Under the pieces are notes generated by a model. It did not search any database, was not told the DNA's origin, and worked only from the letters and a program-made list of their open reading frames with translations. Positions 18,971-27,560 of a stretch of 64,000 nt of DNA are shown here, in pieces. Every line of letters begins with the position of its first letter. The stretch's first letter is position 1. Both the position numbers and the translations under genes were made by a program. Source of the stretch: an uncultured Bacteroidales bacterium (GTDB lineage: Bacteria; Bacteroidota; Bacteroidia; Bacteroidales; Paludibacteraceae); NCBI GenBank assembly GCA_903901975.1, contig CAIUTB010000096.1:41460-105459 (forward strand). Direction: 5' to 3'.

Positions 18971-19996
18971 ATGAGTAAAAAAATTGTAACATTAGGAGAA
19001 ATTATGCTCCGTCTATCAACTCCAGGCAACACGCGTTTTGTTCAATCGGATGTATTTAATGTCGTTTATGGAGGAGGAGAAGCAAATGTTGCTGTGAGCT
19101 GTGCAAACTACGGCCACGAAGCTTATTTTGTATCAAAATTACCTAAACACGAAATTGGACAATCGGCCGTAAATGCTTTGCGCAAATATGGTGTAAAAAC
19201 TGATTTTATTGCACGTGGTGGCGACCGGGTAGGTATTTATTATCTCGAAACCGGAGCTTCCATGCGCCCAAGTAAGGTTATCTACGACCGTGCTCACTCA
19301 TCAATTGCGGAAGCAACAGCCTCTGATTTCGATTTTGATGCCATCATGAAAGGAGCCGATTGGTTTCACTGGTCGGGAATTACACCTGCTATTTCGGATA
19401 GTGCTGCTGAATTGACCAAATTAGCTTGTGAAGCTGCTAAACGAAACGGCGTTACTGTTTCGGTTGACCTGAATTTCCGCAAGAAACTCTGGACAAAGGA
19501 AAAAGCACAATTAATTATGCGTCCCTTAATGCAATATGTTGACGTTTGTATCGGTAATGAAGAAGATGCTGAACTTTGCTTAGGTTTTAAACCTGATTCG
19601 GATGTTGAAGGCGGACATACTGACGCTGAAGGCTACAAAGGTATTTTTACTCAAATGGCAAAAGAATTTGATTTCAAGTATGTAATTTCAACCTTGCGTG
19701 AATCATTCTCTGCAACTCATAATGGTTGGAAAGCAATGATTTACGACGGAAAAGAATTTTATATGTCAAAACGCTACGATATTGATCCTATTATCGACCG
19801 TGTTGGAGGTGGCGACTCATTCTCAGGTGGTGTTATTCACGGCTTGTTGACTAAACCAAATCAGGGCGAAGCATTGGAATTTGCTGTTGCAGCTTCGGCA
19901 TTAAAACACACCGTAAACGGAGACTTCAACCTTGTTTCAATTGAAGAAGTTGAAGCGTTGTGTGGTGGTGATTCAAGCGGACGGGTACAACGATAG
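18971..19996 (+). CDS. kdgK: 2-Dehydro-3-deoxygluconate kinase (PfkB family)
   Basis: A PfkB-family sugar kinase, 341 residues, that phosphorylates 2-keto-3-deoxygluconate to KDPG in hexuronate breakdown. The N-terminal GEIMLRLSTPG and the glycine-rich YGGGEANVA are family signatures; the second PfkB signature DRVGGGDSFSGG carries the catalytic Asp near residue 290. I chose the ATG at 18971 over an in-frame TTG at 18923, because the upstream residues are low-complexity lysine/asparagine. A TATCTTTG -7-like box occurs at 18917-18924, so a secondary promoter may exist. The substrate is inferred from its place between uxaC and kdgA. Confidence 0.9.
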   Translation: MSKKIVTLGEIMLRLSTPGNTRFVQSDVFNVVYGGGEANVAVSCANYGHEAYFVSKLPKHEIGQSAVNALRKYGVKTDFIARGGDRVGIYYLETGASMRPSKVIYDRAHSSIAEATASDFDFDAIMKGADWFHWSGITPAISDSAAELTKLACEAAKRNGVTVSVDLNFRKKLWTKEKAQLIMRPLMQYVDVCIGNEEDAELCLGFKPDSDVEGGHTDAEGYKGIFTQMAKEFDFKYVISTLRESFSATHNGWKAMIYDGKEFYMSKRYDIDPIIDRVGGGDSFSGGVIHGLLTKPNQGEALEFAVAASALKHTVNGDFNLVSIEEVEALCGGDSSGRVQR

Positions 19997-19998
19997 TA

Positions 19999-20070
19999 AC
20001 CCCAAACCCCTAAAGGGGCTTATTAAGAATTAATACTAACATCTCTAATCCCCCATTAGGGGTTGGGCAA
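19999..20070. repeat. Paired CCCCTAAAGGGG-type palindromes between kdgK and kdgA
   Basis: The 85-base gap contains ACCCCTAAAGGGGCT and, 30 bases later, CCCCCATTAGGGGTTGGG. The two halves are near inverted copies and could fold as one long stem or two short ones. The same core is inside phoH. Confidence 0.65.
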
Positions 20071-20081
20071 ATTTTATAATT

Positions 20082-20747
20082 ATGCGTTTCTCAAAAATTC
20101 AGGTAATGACAGCTATGAAAGAGACAGGTATGGTACCTGTTTTCTACAATAGCGATATCGAAGTATCAAAAAAAGTAGTAAAGGCTTGTTACGAGGGAGG
20201 AGTACGTGCATTTGAGTTCACCAATCGTGGTGATTTTGCACACGAAGTATTCCGCGACCTTGTGAAATATGCTACCAAAGAATGCCCTGAAATGATAATG
20301 GGTATTGGTTCCATCGTTGACGCTCCGACTGCAGCTTTATACATTCAAATGGGTGCTAACTTTATTGTTGGTCCGCTGTTCAATCCGGAAGTGGCTAAAG
20401 TGGCTAATCGCCGCCTGATTCCGTATGCACCTGGTTGTGGTTCGGTTACAGAAGTGGGTTTTGCTCAGGAGGCTGGTTGCGACATTTGCAAAGTATTCCC
20501 GGGTGATGTATTAGGCACAGGCTTTGTAAAAGGACTTAAAGCTCCAATGCCCTGGTCAAATCTAATGGTGACCGGTGGTGTAAAACCCGAAGAAGCTAAT
20601 TTGAAAAGCTGGTTCGATGCTGGAGTAACTTGTGTGGGAATGGGTTCTAATCTTTTCCCTGCCGACATGATAAAAGTTGGTGATTGGGCAGGAATTAGCA
20701 AACTTTGCAGCGATACGCTCGCAATTATTCAGAAAATAAAAAAATAG
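20082..20747 (+). CDS. kdgA: KDPG / 4-hydroxy-2-oxoglutarate aldolase
   Basis: Class I aldolase that splits 2-keto-3-deoxy-6-phosphogluconate into pyruvate and glyceraldehyde 3-phosphate, the last step of the uronate branch. The Schiff-base lysine is Lys137 in [13 protein letters not shown]; the phosphate-binding VTGGVKPE and GMGSNLF segments follow. The 221 residues match the family. It is 85 bases after kdgK, separated by a palindromic repeat, and 102 bases before the transporter, separated by two heptad arrays; all four genes are likely one transcription unit despite these insertions. Confidence 0.93.
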   Translation: MRFSKIQVMTAMKETGMVPVFYNSDIEVSKKVVKACYEGGVRAFEFTNRGDFAHEVFRDLVKYATKECPEMIMGIGSIVDAPTAALYIQMGANFIVGPLFNPEVAKVANRRLIPYAPGCGSVTEVGFAQEAGCDICKVFPGDVLGTGFVKGLKAPMPWSNLMVTGGVKPEEANLKSWFDAGVTCVGMGSNLFPADMIKVGDWAGISKLCSDTLAIIQKIKK

Positions 20748-20773
20748 GTGACAGTGAACAGTTGATAGTTGAT
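20746..20773. repeat. Heptad array at the kdgA stop codon
   Basis: Units AGGTGAC, AGTGAAC, AGTTGAT, AGTTGAT, beginning inside the TAG stop of kdgA. Confidence 0.7.
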
Positions 20774-20805
20774 AATTTCTACTCAAAAAGAAATTTACCA
20801 TAATC

Positions 20806-20840
20806 CATCTATCATTAACCATTTATCATTAATCATTAAA
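20806..20840. repeat. Heptad array upstream of the hexuronate transporter
   Basis: Five units with a 7-base period (CATCTAT, CATTAAC, CATTTAT, CATTAAT, CATTAAA) ending ten bases before the start codon at 20850. Confidence 0.7.
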
Positions 20841-20849
20841 TAAATAATT

Positions 20850-22391
20850 ATGTCAAAATCAACAGCAGAAAAAATGACGGGTTACCGTTGGACCATCGTC
20901 AGTTTACTACTTTTTTCAACGACAATCAATTACATGGACAGAAATGTAATAGGTTATCTGAAAGATTATTTTTGTTCTACCGATGGTTTTGGATGGTCAT
21001 CGACTGATTTTTCCATCTTAACCTCTGTTTTTACTGCATTTTATGCTGGTTTTACTTTGTTTGCCGGATTTATTATTGACAAAATCGGAACAAAAATCGG
21101 ACTGGCAGCTTCACTTATTATATGGTCGTTGGCCGGTATGGCAAGTGCATTTATGGGAAAAGGACTTTTCGGTCAGATTGCTGCCAGAGGGGTATTTGGT
21201 GGAGGTGAATCAGGCAACTTCCCAGCTTCCATCAAAACTGTAGCAGAATGGTTTCCAAAGAAAGAACGTGCATTGGCTACCGGAATTTTCAATTCAGGTT
21301 CCAATATAGGAGCAATGATTTGTGCCTTGATTATTCCTGTTATTCTTGCTGCCTGGAATCCTAACGAAGGAAATGGTTTGTTTCTGGGTATTTTTCACGG
21401 ATGGCAAATGGCATTTCTTATTACAGGCTTAATTGGTTTTCTTTGGTTATTCTTCTGGAGTAAATTGTATAACACGCCTAAGTTCATGCTTGAAAAAGGC
21501 AAAATAAATAAGGGGGAATACGATTATATTCATGCAGATGATGAAGCTGCTCCGATATTGGACGCTACTGCTCCAAAAGTAAAAGTTCCCTGGTACAAAA
21601 TGCTTACATACAAGCAAACATGGGCTTTTGTTGCGGGTAAATTTATGACTGATGGTATCTGGTGGTTCCTGTTGTTCTGGTTACCAACTTATATCAAACA
21701 ACAATTCTGCGTGGGTATGAGTCCCGTTGAAACCAAGCACACCGTAATGATTTCAACCTTTATCGTGTATGGTATTGCAATTATTGGATCAGTTTATGGT
21801 GGTTCAATTCCTATGACCTTTATGAATAAAGGCTGGCAAACTTATAGAGCCCGTATGACGGCCTTATTAATGATCGCCTTTGCTCCTCTTTTGCTGGTGA
21901 GCACTCAGTGGGTTGCTGCCGGATATGGAATTGTAGCGGCTGTTGCCATTATCAGTATTGCCGGAGCGGCACATCAGGCCTGGTCGGCTAACTTATTTAC
22001 CACTGTATCAGATATGTTTCCTAAAAAGGCGGTTGGTTCTGTTACTGGTATTGGAGCTGCTGCCGGAGGTTTAGGTGGTGTTTTAGTTCAGTTACTTGCC
22101 GGTGGGTTGGAAGATAAATATCGCATAATGGGAATTATGCAAGCCAGCAAAGAAGGGTTGATTAAAGCCACTCAGGCTATTCCGCTGGAAAAAGTAAAGA
22201 TTGACAACCTGAAAGAAGTGATGGTTGATCCGACTAATACAGCCATGTTTGAGCAAGCCAGACATCTAATTTCAACCAATGTTTCAGTAGCTTATGGCAT
22301 TATGTTTACTACCTGTGCGTTGGCTTATCTTATAGCGTGGTCTATTATGAAAGTGTTAGTTCCAAAACATACTGTAATTACCGATTTATAA
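20850..22391 (+). CDS. MFS transporter, hexuronate (ExuT-like)
   Basis: A 12-segment major facilitator permease of the anion:cation symporter group, in which ExuT imports glucuronate and galacturonate. The motif NYMDRNVIGY in segment 1, the loop FIIDKIGTKIG and GGGESGNFPASIKTVAEWFP in segment 4 are characteristic. At 513 residues it is longer than ExuT because of a roughly 55-residue insert between the last two segments (around residues 415-470), predicted on the periplasmic side. Its position at the end of the uxaC-kdgK-kdgA operon strongly supports uronate uptake. A terminator follows 30 bases after the stop. Confidence 0.88.
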   Translation: MSKSTAEKMTGYRWTIVSLLLFSTTINYMDRNVIGYLKDYFCSTDGFGWSSTDFSILTSVFTAFYAGFTLFAGFIIDKIGTKIGLAASLIIWSLAGMASAFMGKGLFGQIAARGVFGGGESGNFPASIKTVAEWFPKKERALATGIFNSGSNIGAMICALIIPVILAAWNPNEGNGLFLGIFHGWQMAFLITGLIGFLWLFFWSKLYNTPKFMLEKGKINKGEYDYIHADDEAAPILDATAPKVKVPWYKMLTYKQTWAFVAGKFMTDGIWWFLLFWLPTYIKQQFCVGMSPVETKHTVMISTFIVYGIAIIGSVYGGSIPMTFMNKGWQTYRARMTALLMIAFAPLLLVSTQWVAAGYGIVAAVAIISIAGAAHQAWSANLFTTVSDMFPKKAVGSVTGIGAAAGGLGGVLVQLLAGGLEDKYRIMGIMQASKEGLIKATQAIPLEKVKIDNLKEVMVDPTNTAMFEQARHLISTNVSVAYGIMFTTCALAYLIAWSIMKVLVPKHTVITDL

Positions 22392-22419
22392 TAGTTTATA
22401 GTTTGAATAAATCGATTAA

Positions 22420-22452
22420 AAGTCCCGACTTACAGTTCGGGGCTTTTTTTTT
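22420..22452 (+). terminator. Terminator of the hexuronate operon
   Basis: AAGTCCCGA pairs with TTCGGGGCTT (one G-T pair) around a 7-base loop and is followed by eight or more T residues. Confidence 0.9.
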
Positions 22453-22474
22453 AATTAAAAATTCAGAACATGAG

Positions 22475-22948
22475 TTATACTTCCCTTTCAAACCGGACAT
22501 AACGCGGTTCTTTCGGAACATAGTCATCATTATCCCACAATGTACTGGTAATCATTAAGTCAGCACTATATCGGTTACAGGCAATAGGTACATTATGAAC
22601 GCGGCACTGGCGTAAAAGCATCTGAATATCAGCTTCGTGCGGTTGAGCATTCAAATCATCAATCAGAAAAACTGCCAGATTTATTTGTTTGCGTACCACT
22701 AACGCAGCTATTTCAGCATCACCACCCAACGGTCCTGAATTCATGCAAGTAATATCTACTTCCACACCTTTATCTTTCAGTGCTTGCTGAATCAGACTAC
22801 CTGTTGTTCCGGTACATATCAACTGATGTTTTGCCAGCATATCTGCATTAAAAATTGCCCATTCAACCATGTCGGCTTTGCGTCTGTCGTGGGCTACCAA
22901 AGCTATTTTCAGTTGCTTTTTCACTGAATTATTATTTTGATTGTTCAT
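22475..22948 (-). CDS. mgsA: Methylglyoxal synthase
   Basis: Converts dihydroxyacetone phosphate to methylglyoxal and phosphate, a cytoplasmic overflow route. The family signatures are plain: LVAHDRRKADMVEW, the phosphate-binding TGTTGSLI, SGPLGGDAE with the catalytic Asp, FLIDDLNAQPHEADIQML and NVPIACN. At 157 residues the length is usual. It is transcribed toward the hexuronate terminator and is divergent from the glycosidase-like gene. A TAATTTTG box (minus strand, 22953-22960) lies only about five bases before the start codon; if used, the mRNA would be nearly leaderless or start at a later codon. Confidence 0.95.
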   Translation of the reverse strand: MNNQNNNSVKKQLKIALVAHDRRKADMVEWAIFNADMLAKHQLICTGTTGSLIQQALKDKGVEVDITCMNSGPLGGDAEIAALVVRKQINLAVFLIDDLNAQPHEADIQMLLRQCRVHNVPIACNRYSADLMITSTLWDNDDYVPKEPRYVRFEREV

Positions 22949-23019
22949 TCGACAAAATTACTTGATTTTCCGTTGTAAACAATGTTTTTAAGCAAATGTT
23001 CTTAAAAAATCGGATTCTG

Positions 23020-23051
23020 GTTGCCAGATGTGTGAAATATCGCTACTTTTG
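23020..23051 (+). promoter_or_regulatory. Promoter of the GHL10 gene
   Basis: GTTG (23020-23023), 20 bases, then TACTTTTG (23044-23051). The predicted start near 23058 places translation at the ATG at 23071, not at the in-frame TTG-type start upstream. Confidence 0.65.
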
Positions 23052-23070
23052 TATTCAACAATACAATTTC

Positions 23071-24594
23071 ATGTCAAAAAGAATCTACTTACTTTTTTCG
23101 TTAATTCTAATGCTATCAGGCATTTCGGCTCAACATTCCAAGCGTGAATTCCGAGCTGTTTGGGTTGCTACTGTTGCCAATATCGACTGGCCAAGTCAGC
23201 GAAACCTTACTCCCAAAGCCCAGCGTGACGAAATGCGCACAATGTTGGATGGATTAGTCAAGAATAATATTAACGCTATCATCCTACAAATCAGACCAAC
23301 TGCTGATACCTTTTATCCATCTACTATCGAACCCTGGTCGCATTGGCTCACCGGAAAGCAAGGCCAAAGACCAAATCCATATTACGATCCCTTACAATTC
23401 ATTATCGATGAAGCCCATAAACGTTGTATTGATGTGCATGCCTGGCTTAATCCATACCGTGTAACCAACTCTGACAACCTGAATGTTCTGAATAAAAATC
23501 ATCTCTATTTCAAGAATAAAGATCTATTTGTAAAATATGGTGATAAATACTATTTCGATCCGGGACTGGATGAAACCCGTGAGTTTCTGAACCGCGTGGT
23601 AGAAGATGTCGTAGAACGATACGATGTGGATGCCGTTCATTTCGACGATTATTTCTATCCGTATCGTGTTGCAAATGAGGAATTTCCGGATGAACTAACT
23701 TTTCGAAAAAATCCACGTGGATATGCATCAAATCAGAAGAATGACTGGCGCAGGAATAACGTAAACATGGTAATTTCGGAACTGCAACATACCATAAAAG
23801 AGCTGAAACCCTGGGTTGAATTCGGCATTTCACCTTTTGGTGTGTGGCGCAACGATAATGTTGATGCAAGCGGTTCTGCCACTCGTGCCGGAGTCCAAAA
23901 TTACGATGATTTATATGCTGACATTCTGAAATGGCTCAAAGAAGGTACAATTGACTACGTGGTACCACAGCTTTACTGGGAAATAGGCAAAAAAGTTGCC
24001 GACTATGAAGTATTGGCTAAATGGTGGAGCGATAATTCATTTGGCAAAAACCTGTATATCGGGCTTTATGCCTCACAACTTGGTTCACCCGAAGCAAATC
24101 CTGCATGGCGAAATGGAAATGAATTGTGCCGTCAGCTGAATGTGAATAAACGCTTTCCGCTAATCGATGGAGCTGTATTTTTCAGTGCCAAACCATTTCT
24201 GAAAAACAAACAGAACCTCAACGATAGCCTGCAAAAGAATTATTATAAATATCCGGCCATTTGCCCGGTAAACCGAAACATAGAAGGAGAAACTCCAGCA
24301 CAACCACAAAACGTAAAAATTCTGCGGGATGGAAAGGATGCTTACCTTATCTGGGATGAATTGAACGAAGAAGGTGGGTGTCAAACAGCTTACTATGTGG
24401 TATATGCCTTCAAAGGCCGCAAGGTAGGTGACCTGAATGACCCGGCCAATATTGTAACACGAACCATCGAAAACTGCATCGACTTAAGAGAATTAGACAA
24501 ACGATTTGGTGGACTATACACCTTTGTGGTTACTGCAGTCAACCGCTTCAAACACGAAAGTATTCCAACTTTCGGCGTTACCCGCAGGCTTTGA
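23071..24594 (+). CDS. Secreted glycosyl-hydrolase-like protein, GHL10 family
   Basis: A 507-residue exported protein. The signal peptide RIYLLFSLILMLSGISA (residues about 4-20) is followed by the GHL10/DUF187 domain, a TIM barrel related to glycoside hydrolases. Its hallmarks are REFRAVWVATVANIDWPS, LQIRPTADTFYPS, DVHAWLNPYR and FDDYFYPY. A C-terminal fibronectin-III-like region (about residues 410-507, AQPQNVKILRDGKDAYLIWD) completes it. Relatives such as YngK are tied to cell-wall glycan processing, but the activity is not established. The upstream promoter sets the start, giving a proper signal peptide. Confidence 0.9.
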   Translation: MSKRIYLLFSLILMLSGISAQHSKREFRAVWVATVANIDWPSQRNLTPKAQRDEMRTMLDGLVKNNINAIILQIRPTADTFYPSTIEPWSHWLTGKQGQRPNPYYDPLQFIIDEAHKRCIDVHAWLNPYRVTNSDNLNVLNKNHLYFKNKDLFVKYGDKYYFDPGLDETREFLNRVVEDVVERYDVDAVHFDDYFYPYRVANEEFPDELTFRKNPRGYASNQKNDWRRNNVNMVISELQHTIKELKPWVEFGISPFGVWRNDNVDASGSATRAGVQNYDDLYADILKWLKEGTIDYVVPQLYWEIGKKVADYEVLAKWWSDNSFGKNLYIGLYASQLGSPEANPAWRNGNELCRQLNVNKRFPLIDGAVFFSAKPFLKNKQNLNDSLQKNYYKYPAICPVNRNIEGETPAQPQNVKILRDGKDAYLIWDELNEEGGCQTAYYVVYAFKGRKVGDLNDPANIVTRTIENCIDLRELDKRFGGLYTFVVTAVNRFKHESIPTFGVTRRL

Positions 24595-24692
24595 TTTAAA
24601 CATTTAACTCATAATTCAATCCTAACTCCAATAATATCTGGCTTTCCAATGTTTTGTTTTTGCGAAAAAAATCTGATTTTAGGTATCTCTCA

Positions 24693-24731
24693 AAAGAAAT
24701 AAAGAAATAAAGAAATAAAGAAATAAAGAAT
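24693..24731. repeat. Tandem 8-bp repeat (AAAGAAAT)
   Basis: Four full copies plus a partial one of AAAGAAAT in the gap between two convergent genes, running directly into the hairpin below. Such slippage-prone arrays may vary in number between strains. Confidence 0.85.
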
Positions 24732-24764
24732 CCCTGCTAATTATCACTATTAGCAGGGATTCTT
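24726..24764. terminator. Bidirectional terminator hairpin between GHL10 and clpC
   Basis: A perfect inverted repeat with 16-bp arms (24726-24741 and 24749-24764) around the loop TATCACT. On the minus strand it is followed by T-rich sequence from the tandem repeat, so it probably ends clpC transcripts and also those of the convergent gene. Confidence 0.88.
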
Positions 24765-24791
24765 ATAAACTATAAACTATAAACTATAAAC
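24764..24791. repeat. Heptad array overlapping the clpC stop codon
   Basis: Four perfect TATAAAC units. The clpC stop (TAG on the minus strand, 24784-24786) and its last codons are inside the array. Confidence 0.8.
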
Positions 24792-27300
24792 TTATTTCGT
24801 TTGTTGGTTTCACAATATGAGCCTTTATCTCGCTGGTTTCAGTATCTAAGTCCATCAGAATGCTATCTCCTGCTTCCAGCTCACCTGCTAAGACAATATC
24901 AGCCAGTCCATCTTCCAGATAACGTTGAATAGCACGTTTCAGTGGACGAGCACCAAACTGTACATCATAGCCTTTATCAGCAATATAGTCTTTAGCTTCG
25001 TTAGTCAACTCAAGTTTGTAACCCATGGTTGTTACACGACCAAATAACCCTTTCAATTCCAGATCAATAATAGATCGAATGGATTCTTTACTCAACTGGT
25101 CAAACATAATCACTTCATCCACACGGTTCAGAAATTCAGGAGCAAACGTACGGTTAAGTGCTTTTTGAATCACTCCACGCGAAAATTCAGAATCTGATTC
25201 TGAAGTGTTCGAAGTGGTGAAACCAACTCCTTTACCAAAATCCTTCAACTGGCGTGTTCCCACGTTGGAAGTCATAATGATTATTGTATTTTTGAAATCT
25301 ATACGGCGACCTAAACTGTCAGTCAGACGGCCTTCGTCCATAACCTGTAACAAAATATTAAACACATCAGGATGCGCTTTTTCAATTTCGTCGAGCAGAA
25401 TTATCGAATAGGGTTTACGACGCACTTTTTCGGTTAACTGACCACCTTCTTCGTAACCCACATATCCGGGAGGAGCTCCAATCAGTCGTGAAACGCTGAA
25501 TTTTTCCATATATTCACTCATATCCACCCGAATGAGTGCATCTGAACTATCGAACAAAAATTCAGCTAAAATTTTAGCAAGATGCGTCTTACCAACACCT
25601 GTCGGACCTAGAAAAATAAACGAACCAATAGGCTTACTTGGATCTTTCAGTCCAATGCGATTACGCTGAATTGCTTTCACAATTTTATTCACCGCTTCAT
25701 CCTGCCCAATCACTTTGCCCTGCAAAGCTTCTTTCATCTGACGCAGTTTCAATCCTTCGGCCTGAGCAATGCGCTGAACAGGAATACCCGACATCATAGC
25801 TACTACTTCGGCTACTTGTTCTTCATCAACCGTTTCAGGGTGTTGCTGGGCTTCTTCTTCCCAACGTTTCACCGCATCTTCGAGTTGATATTGCAATTGT
25901 TTTTCATGGTCCCGGATTGGACCTGCTAACTCGTATTTTTGTTCCGAAAGAACTTTTAATTTTTCTTTCTTCAAATCTTCTATTTGTTTTTCAAGTACCT
26001 CTATTTCAACCGGAACTGAAACTGTGCCGATATGCACCCGTGAACCGGCTTCGTCTAAAGCATCGATGGCCTTGTCAGGGAAACAACGGTCGGTAATATA
26101 GCGATCGGTAAGTCGCACACAGGCTTTGATAGCATCGGGGGTATAGCGCACATTGTGGTGATATTCGTAGCGATCCTGAATATTGGTGAGAATTTCGAGC
26201 GTTTCATCTGCAGTAGTTGGGTCAACCATAACTTTCTGAAAACGACGTTCAAGCGCACCATCTTTTTCGATACTCTGACGATATTCATCGAGCGTAGTTG
26301 CACCCACACATTGAATTTCTCCCCGAGCCAAAGCCGGTTTAAGCATATTAGCAGCATCCAGCGAACCGGGTGCTCCACCTGCTCCTACGATGGTATGAAT
26401 TTCATCAATAAACAGAATGACATCCGGATTTTTTTGTAATTCGTTCAATATAGCTTTTATACGTTCCTCAAATTGTCCGCGGTATTTTGTACCGGCTACA
26501 ATCGAAGCCATATCCAGAGAAACCACACGTTTGTCGAACAACACACGTGAAACACGACGTTGAATAATACGCAATGCCAGGCCTTCAACAATAGCCGATT
26601 TACCAACACCGGGATCACCAATCAATACCGGATTATTTTTCTTGCGACGACTCAGAATCTGAGCCAGCCGTTCTATTTCTTTCACACGACCAACAATCGG
26701 ATCGAGACGATTTTCCAATGCCGCTTTGGTAATATCTGTTCCAAATGTATCCAATGCTGGAGTATCACTTTGTTTAGAACCGGCTCCTGACGGCGGATTT
26801 GATTTGTGTTTTTTTCGGGGATCGTCATCTTCATCATCTTCATCCTGAAAACCTGAACCCATAAATGGCATATCATGAGGTGCTTCTATCAAGGCTTTTA
26901 CCTGATCATAGGTCAGACTTTCAGCATTCAGAATATCACCAGCCAAATTGTTTTTTTCTTTCAGAATGGCTAACAATAAATGTTCAGTATCAGCCGTTTC
27001 AAGGGATAATGAACGCGTTTCAAGCTCCATTATTTTCTTAATGCGCTCTGTACTTTTTAATGCCGGTAGTTCTGCTCCAGAAGGTTCCAAATCGGTACGA
27101 ATCTGACTTTCAATACTTTGCTTTATTTTGGATATGCTAACATGCGACAGGTTTAAAATATCGATTGCTCTTCCGCTTCCGTTACGTAATATGCCTAATA
27201 ATAAATGTTCCGGTCCGATATAATTATTCCCTAATCGTTCTGCCTCTTGCGAACTGTATAACAGGACATTATGTAATTGTTCTGAATAGTTGATTGTCAT
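24784..27300 (-). CDS. clpC: ATP-dependent Clp protease ATPase subunit ClpC
   Basis: A two-ring AAA+ unfoldase of 838 residues that feeds substrates to ClpP. The double Clp N domain covers residues 1-145; AAA1 has Walker [10 protein letters not shown] and Walker [17 protein letters not shown]; the middle region contains a UVR-like helix pair ([14 protein letters not shown]), which marks ClpC rather than ClpB; AAA2 has [12 protein letters not shown] and the typical [14 protein letters not shown]. It ends in the ClpB D2 domain. The last residues and stop codon come from a heptad repeat. A TATATTTG box on the minus strand lies 27-35 bases before the start and GGAG precedes the ATG. Confidence 0.96.
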   Translation of the reverse strand: MTINYSEQLHNVLLYSSQEAERLGNNYIGPEHLLLGILRNGSGRAIDILNLSHVSISKIKQSIESQIRTDLEPSGAELPALKSTERIKKIMELETRSLSLETADTEHLLLAILKEKNNLAGDILNAESLTYDQVKALIEAPHDMPFMGSGFQDEDDEDDDPRKKHKSNPPSGAGSKQSDTPALDTFGTDITKAALENRLDPIVGRVKEIERLAQILSRRKKNNPVLIGDPGVGKSAIVEGLALRIIQRRVSRVLFDKRVVSLDMASIVAGTKYRGQFEERIKAILNELQKNPDVILFIDEIHTIVGAGGAPGSLDAANMLKPALARGEIQCVGATTLDEYRQSIEKDGALERRFQKVMVDPTTADETLEILTNIQDRYEYHHNVRYTPDAIKACVRLTDRYITDRCFPDKAIDALDEAGSRVHIGTVSVPVEIEVLEKQIEDLKKEKLKVLSEQKYELAGPIRDHEKQLQYQLEDAVKRWEEEAQQHPETVDEEQVAEVVAMMSGIPVQRIAQAEGLKLRQMKEALQGKVIGQDEAVNKIVKAIQRNRIGLKDPSKPIGSFIFLGPTGVGKTHLAKILAEFLFDSSDALIRVDMSEYMEKFSVSRLIGAPPGYVGYEEGGQLTEKVRRKPYSIILLDEIEKAHPDVFNILLQVMDEGRLTDSLGRRIDFKNTIIIMTSNVGTRQLKDFGKGVGFTTSNTSESDSEFSRGVIQKALNRTFAPEFLNRVDEVIMFDQLSKESIRSIIDLELKGLFGRVTTMGYKLELTNEAKDYIADKGYDVQFGARPLKRAIQRYLEDGLADIVLAGELEAGDSILMDLDTETSEIKAHIVKPTNEISL

Positions 27301-27327
27301 ATATTGGTTCTCCTCGATTTAATGATA

Positions 27328-27335
27328 CAAATATA
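27328..27335 (-). promoter_or_regulatory. -7 box of clpC
   Basis: The minus strand reads TATATTTG, matching TAnnTTTG, about 28 bases before the clpC ATG. No -33 match is seen at the usual distance. Confidence 0.4.
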
Positions 27336-27455
27336 GCGATTTAATGTACAAGTAATAATTAAAAAAAAATAATAAAGGCGATTTAAAACCCGGAATTTTA
27401 ATTTCAAAAACTATACCGAACTAAATTTTACATTATTATTCGGTAATTTTGTCAG

Positions 27456-27490
27456 TTTGACAAAAGAAATCATTTTTTTGAGTAGATTTG
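27456..27490 (+). promoter_or_regulatory. Possible promoter of the MFS gene
   Basis: TTTG (27456-27459) and TAGATTTG (27483-27490) are 23 bases apart, longer than usual. The start codon is 70 bases downstream. Confidence 0.35.
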
Positions 27491-27560
27491 CAGCCGTAAA
27501 AAATGAAATGGCTACAAAAAATCAGTTTCATAAGAAAACACTTAATTTAATAAATAGTTT

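Noticed and set aside
24693..24791. Tandem repeats considered as a CRISPR array
   Set aside because: Units are 7-8 bases with no spacers, so they are simple tandem repeats.
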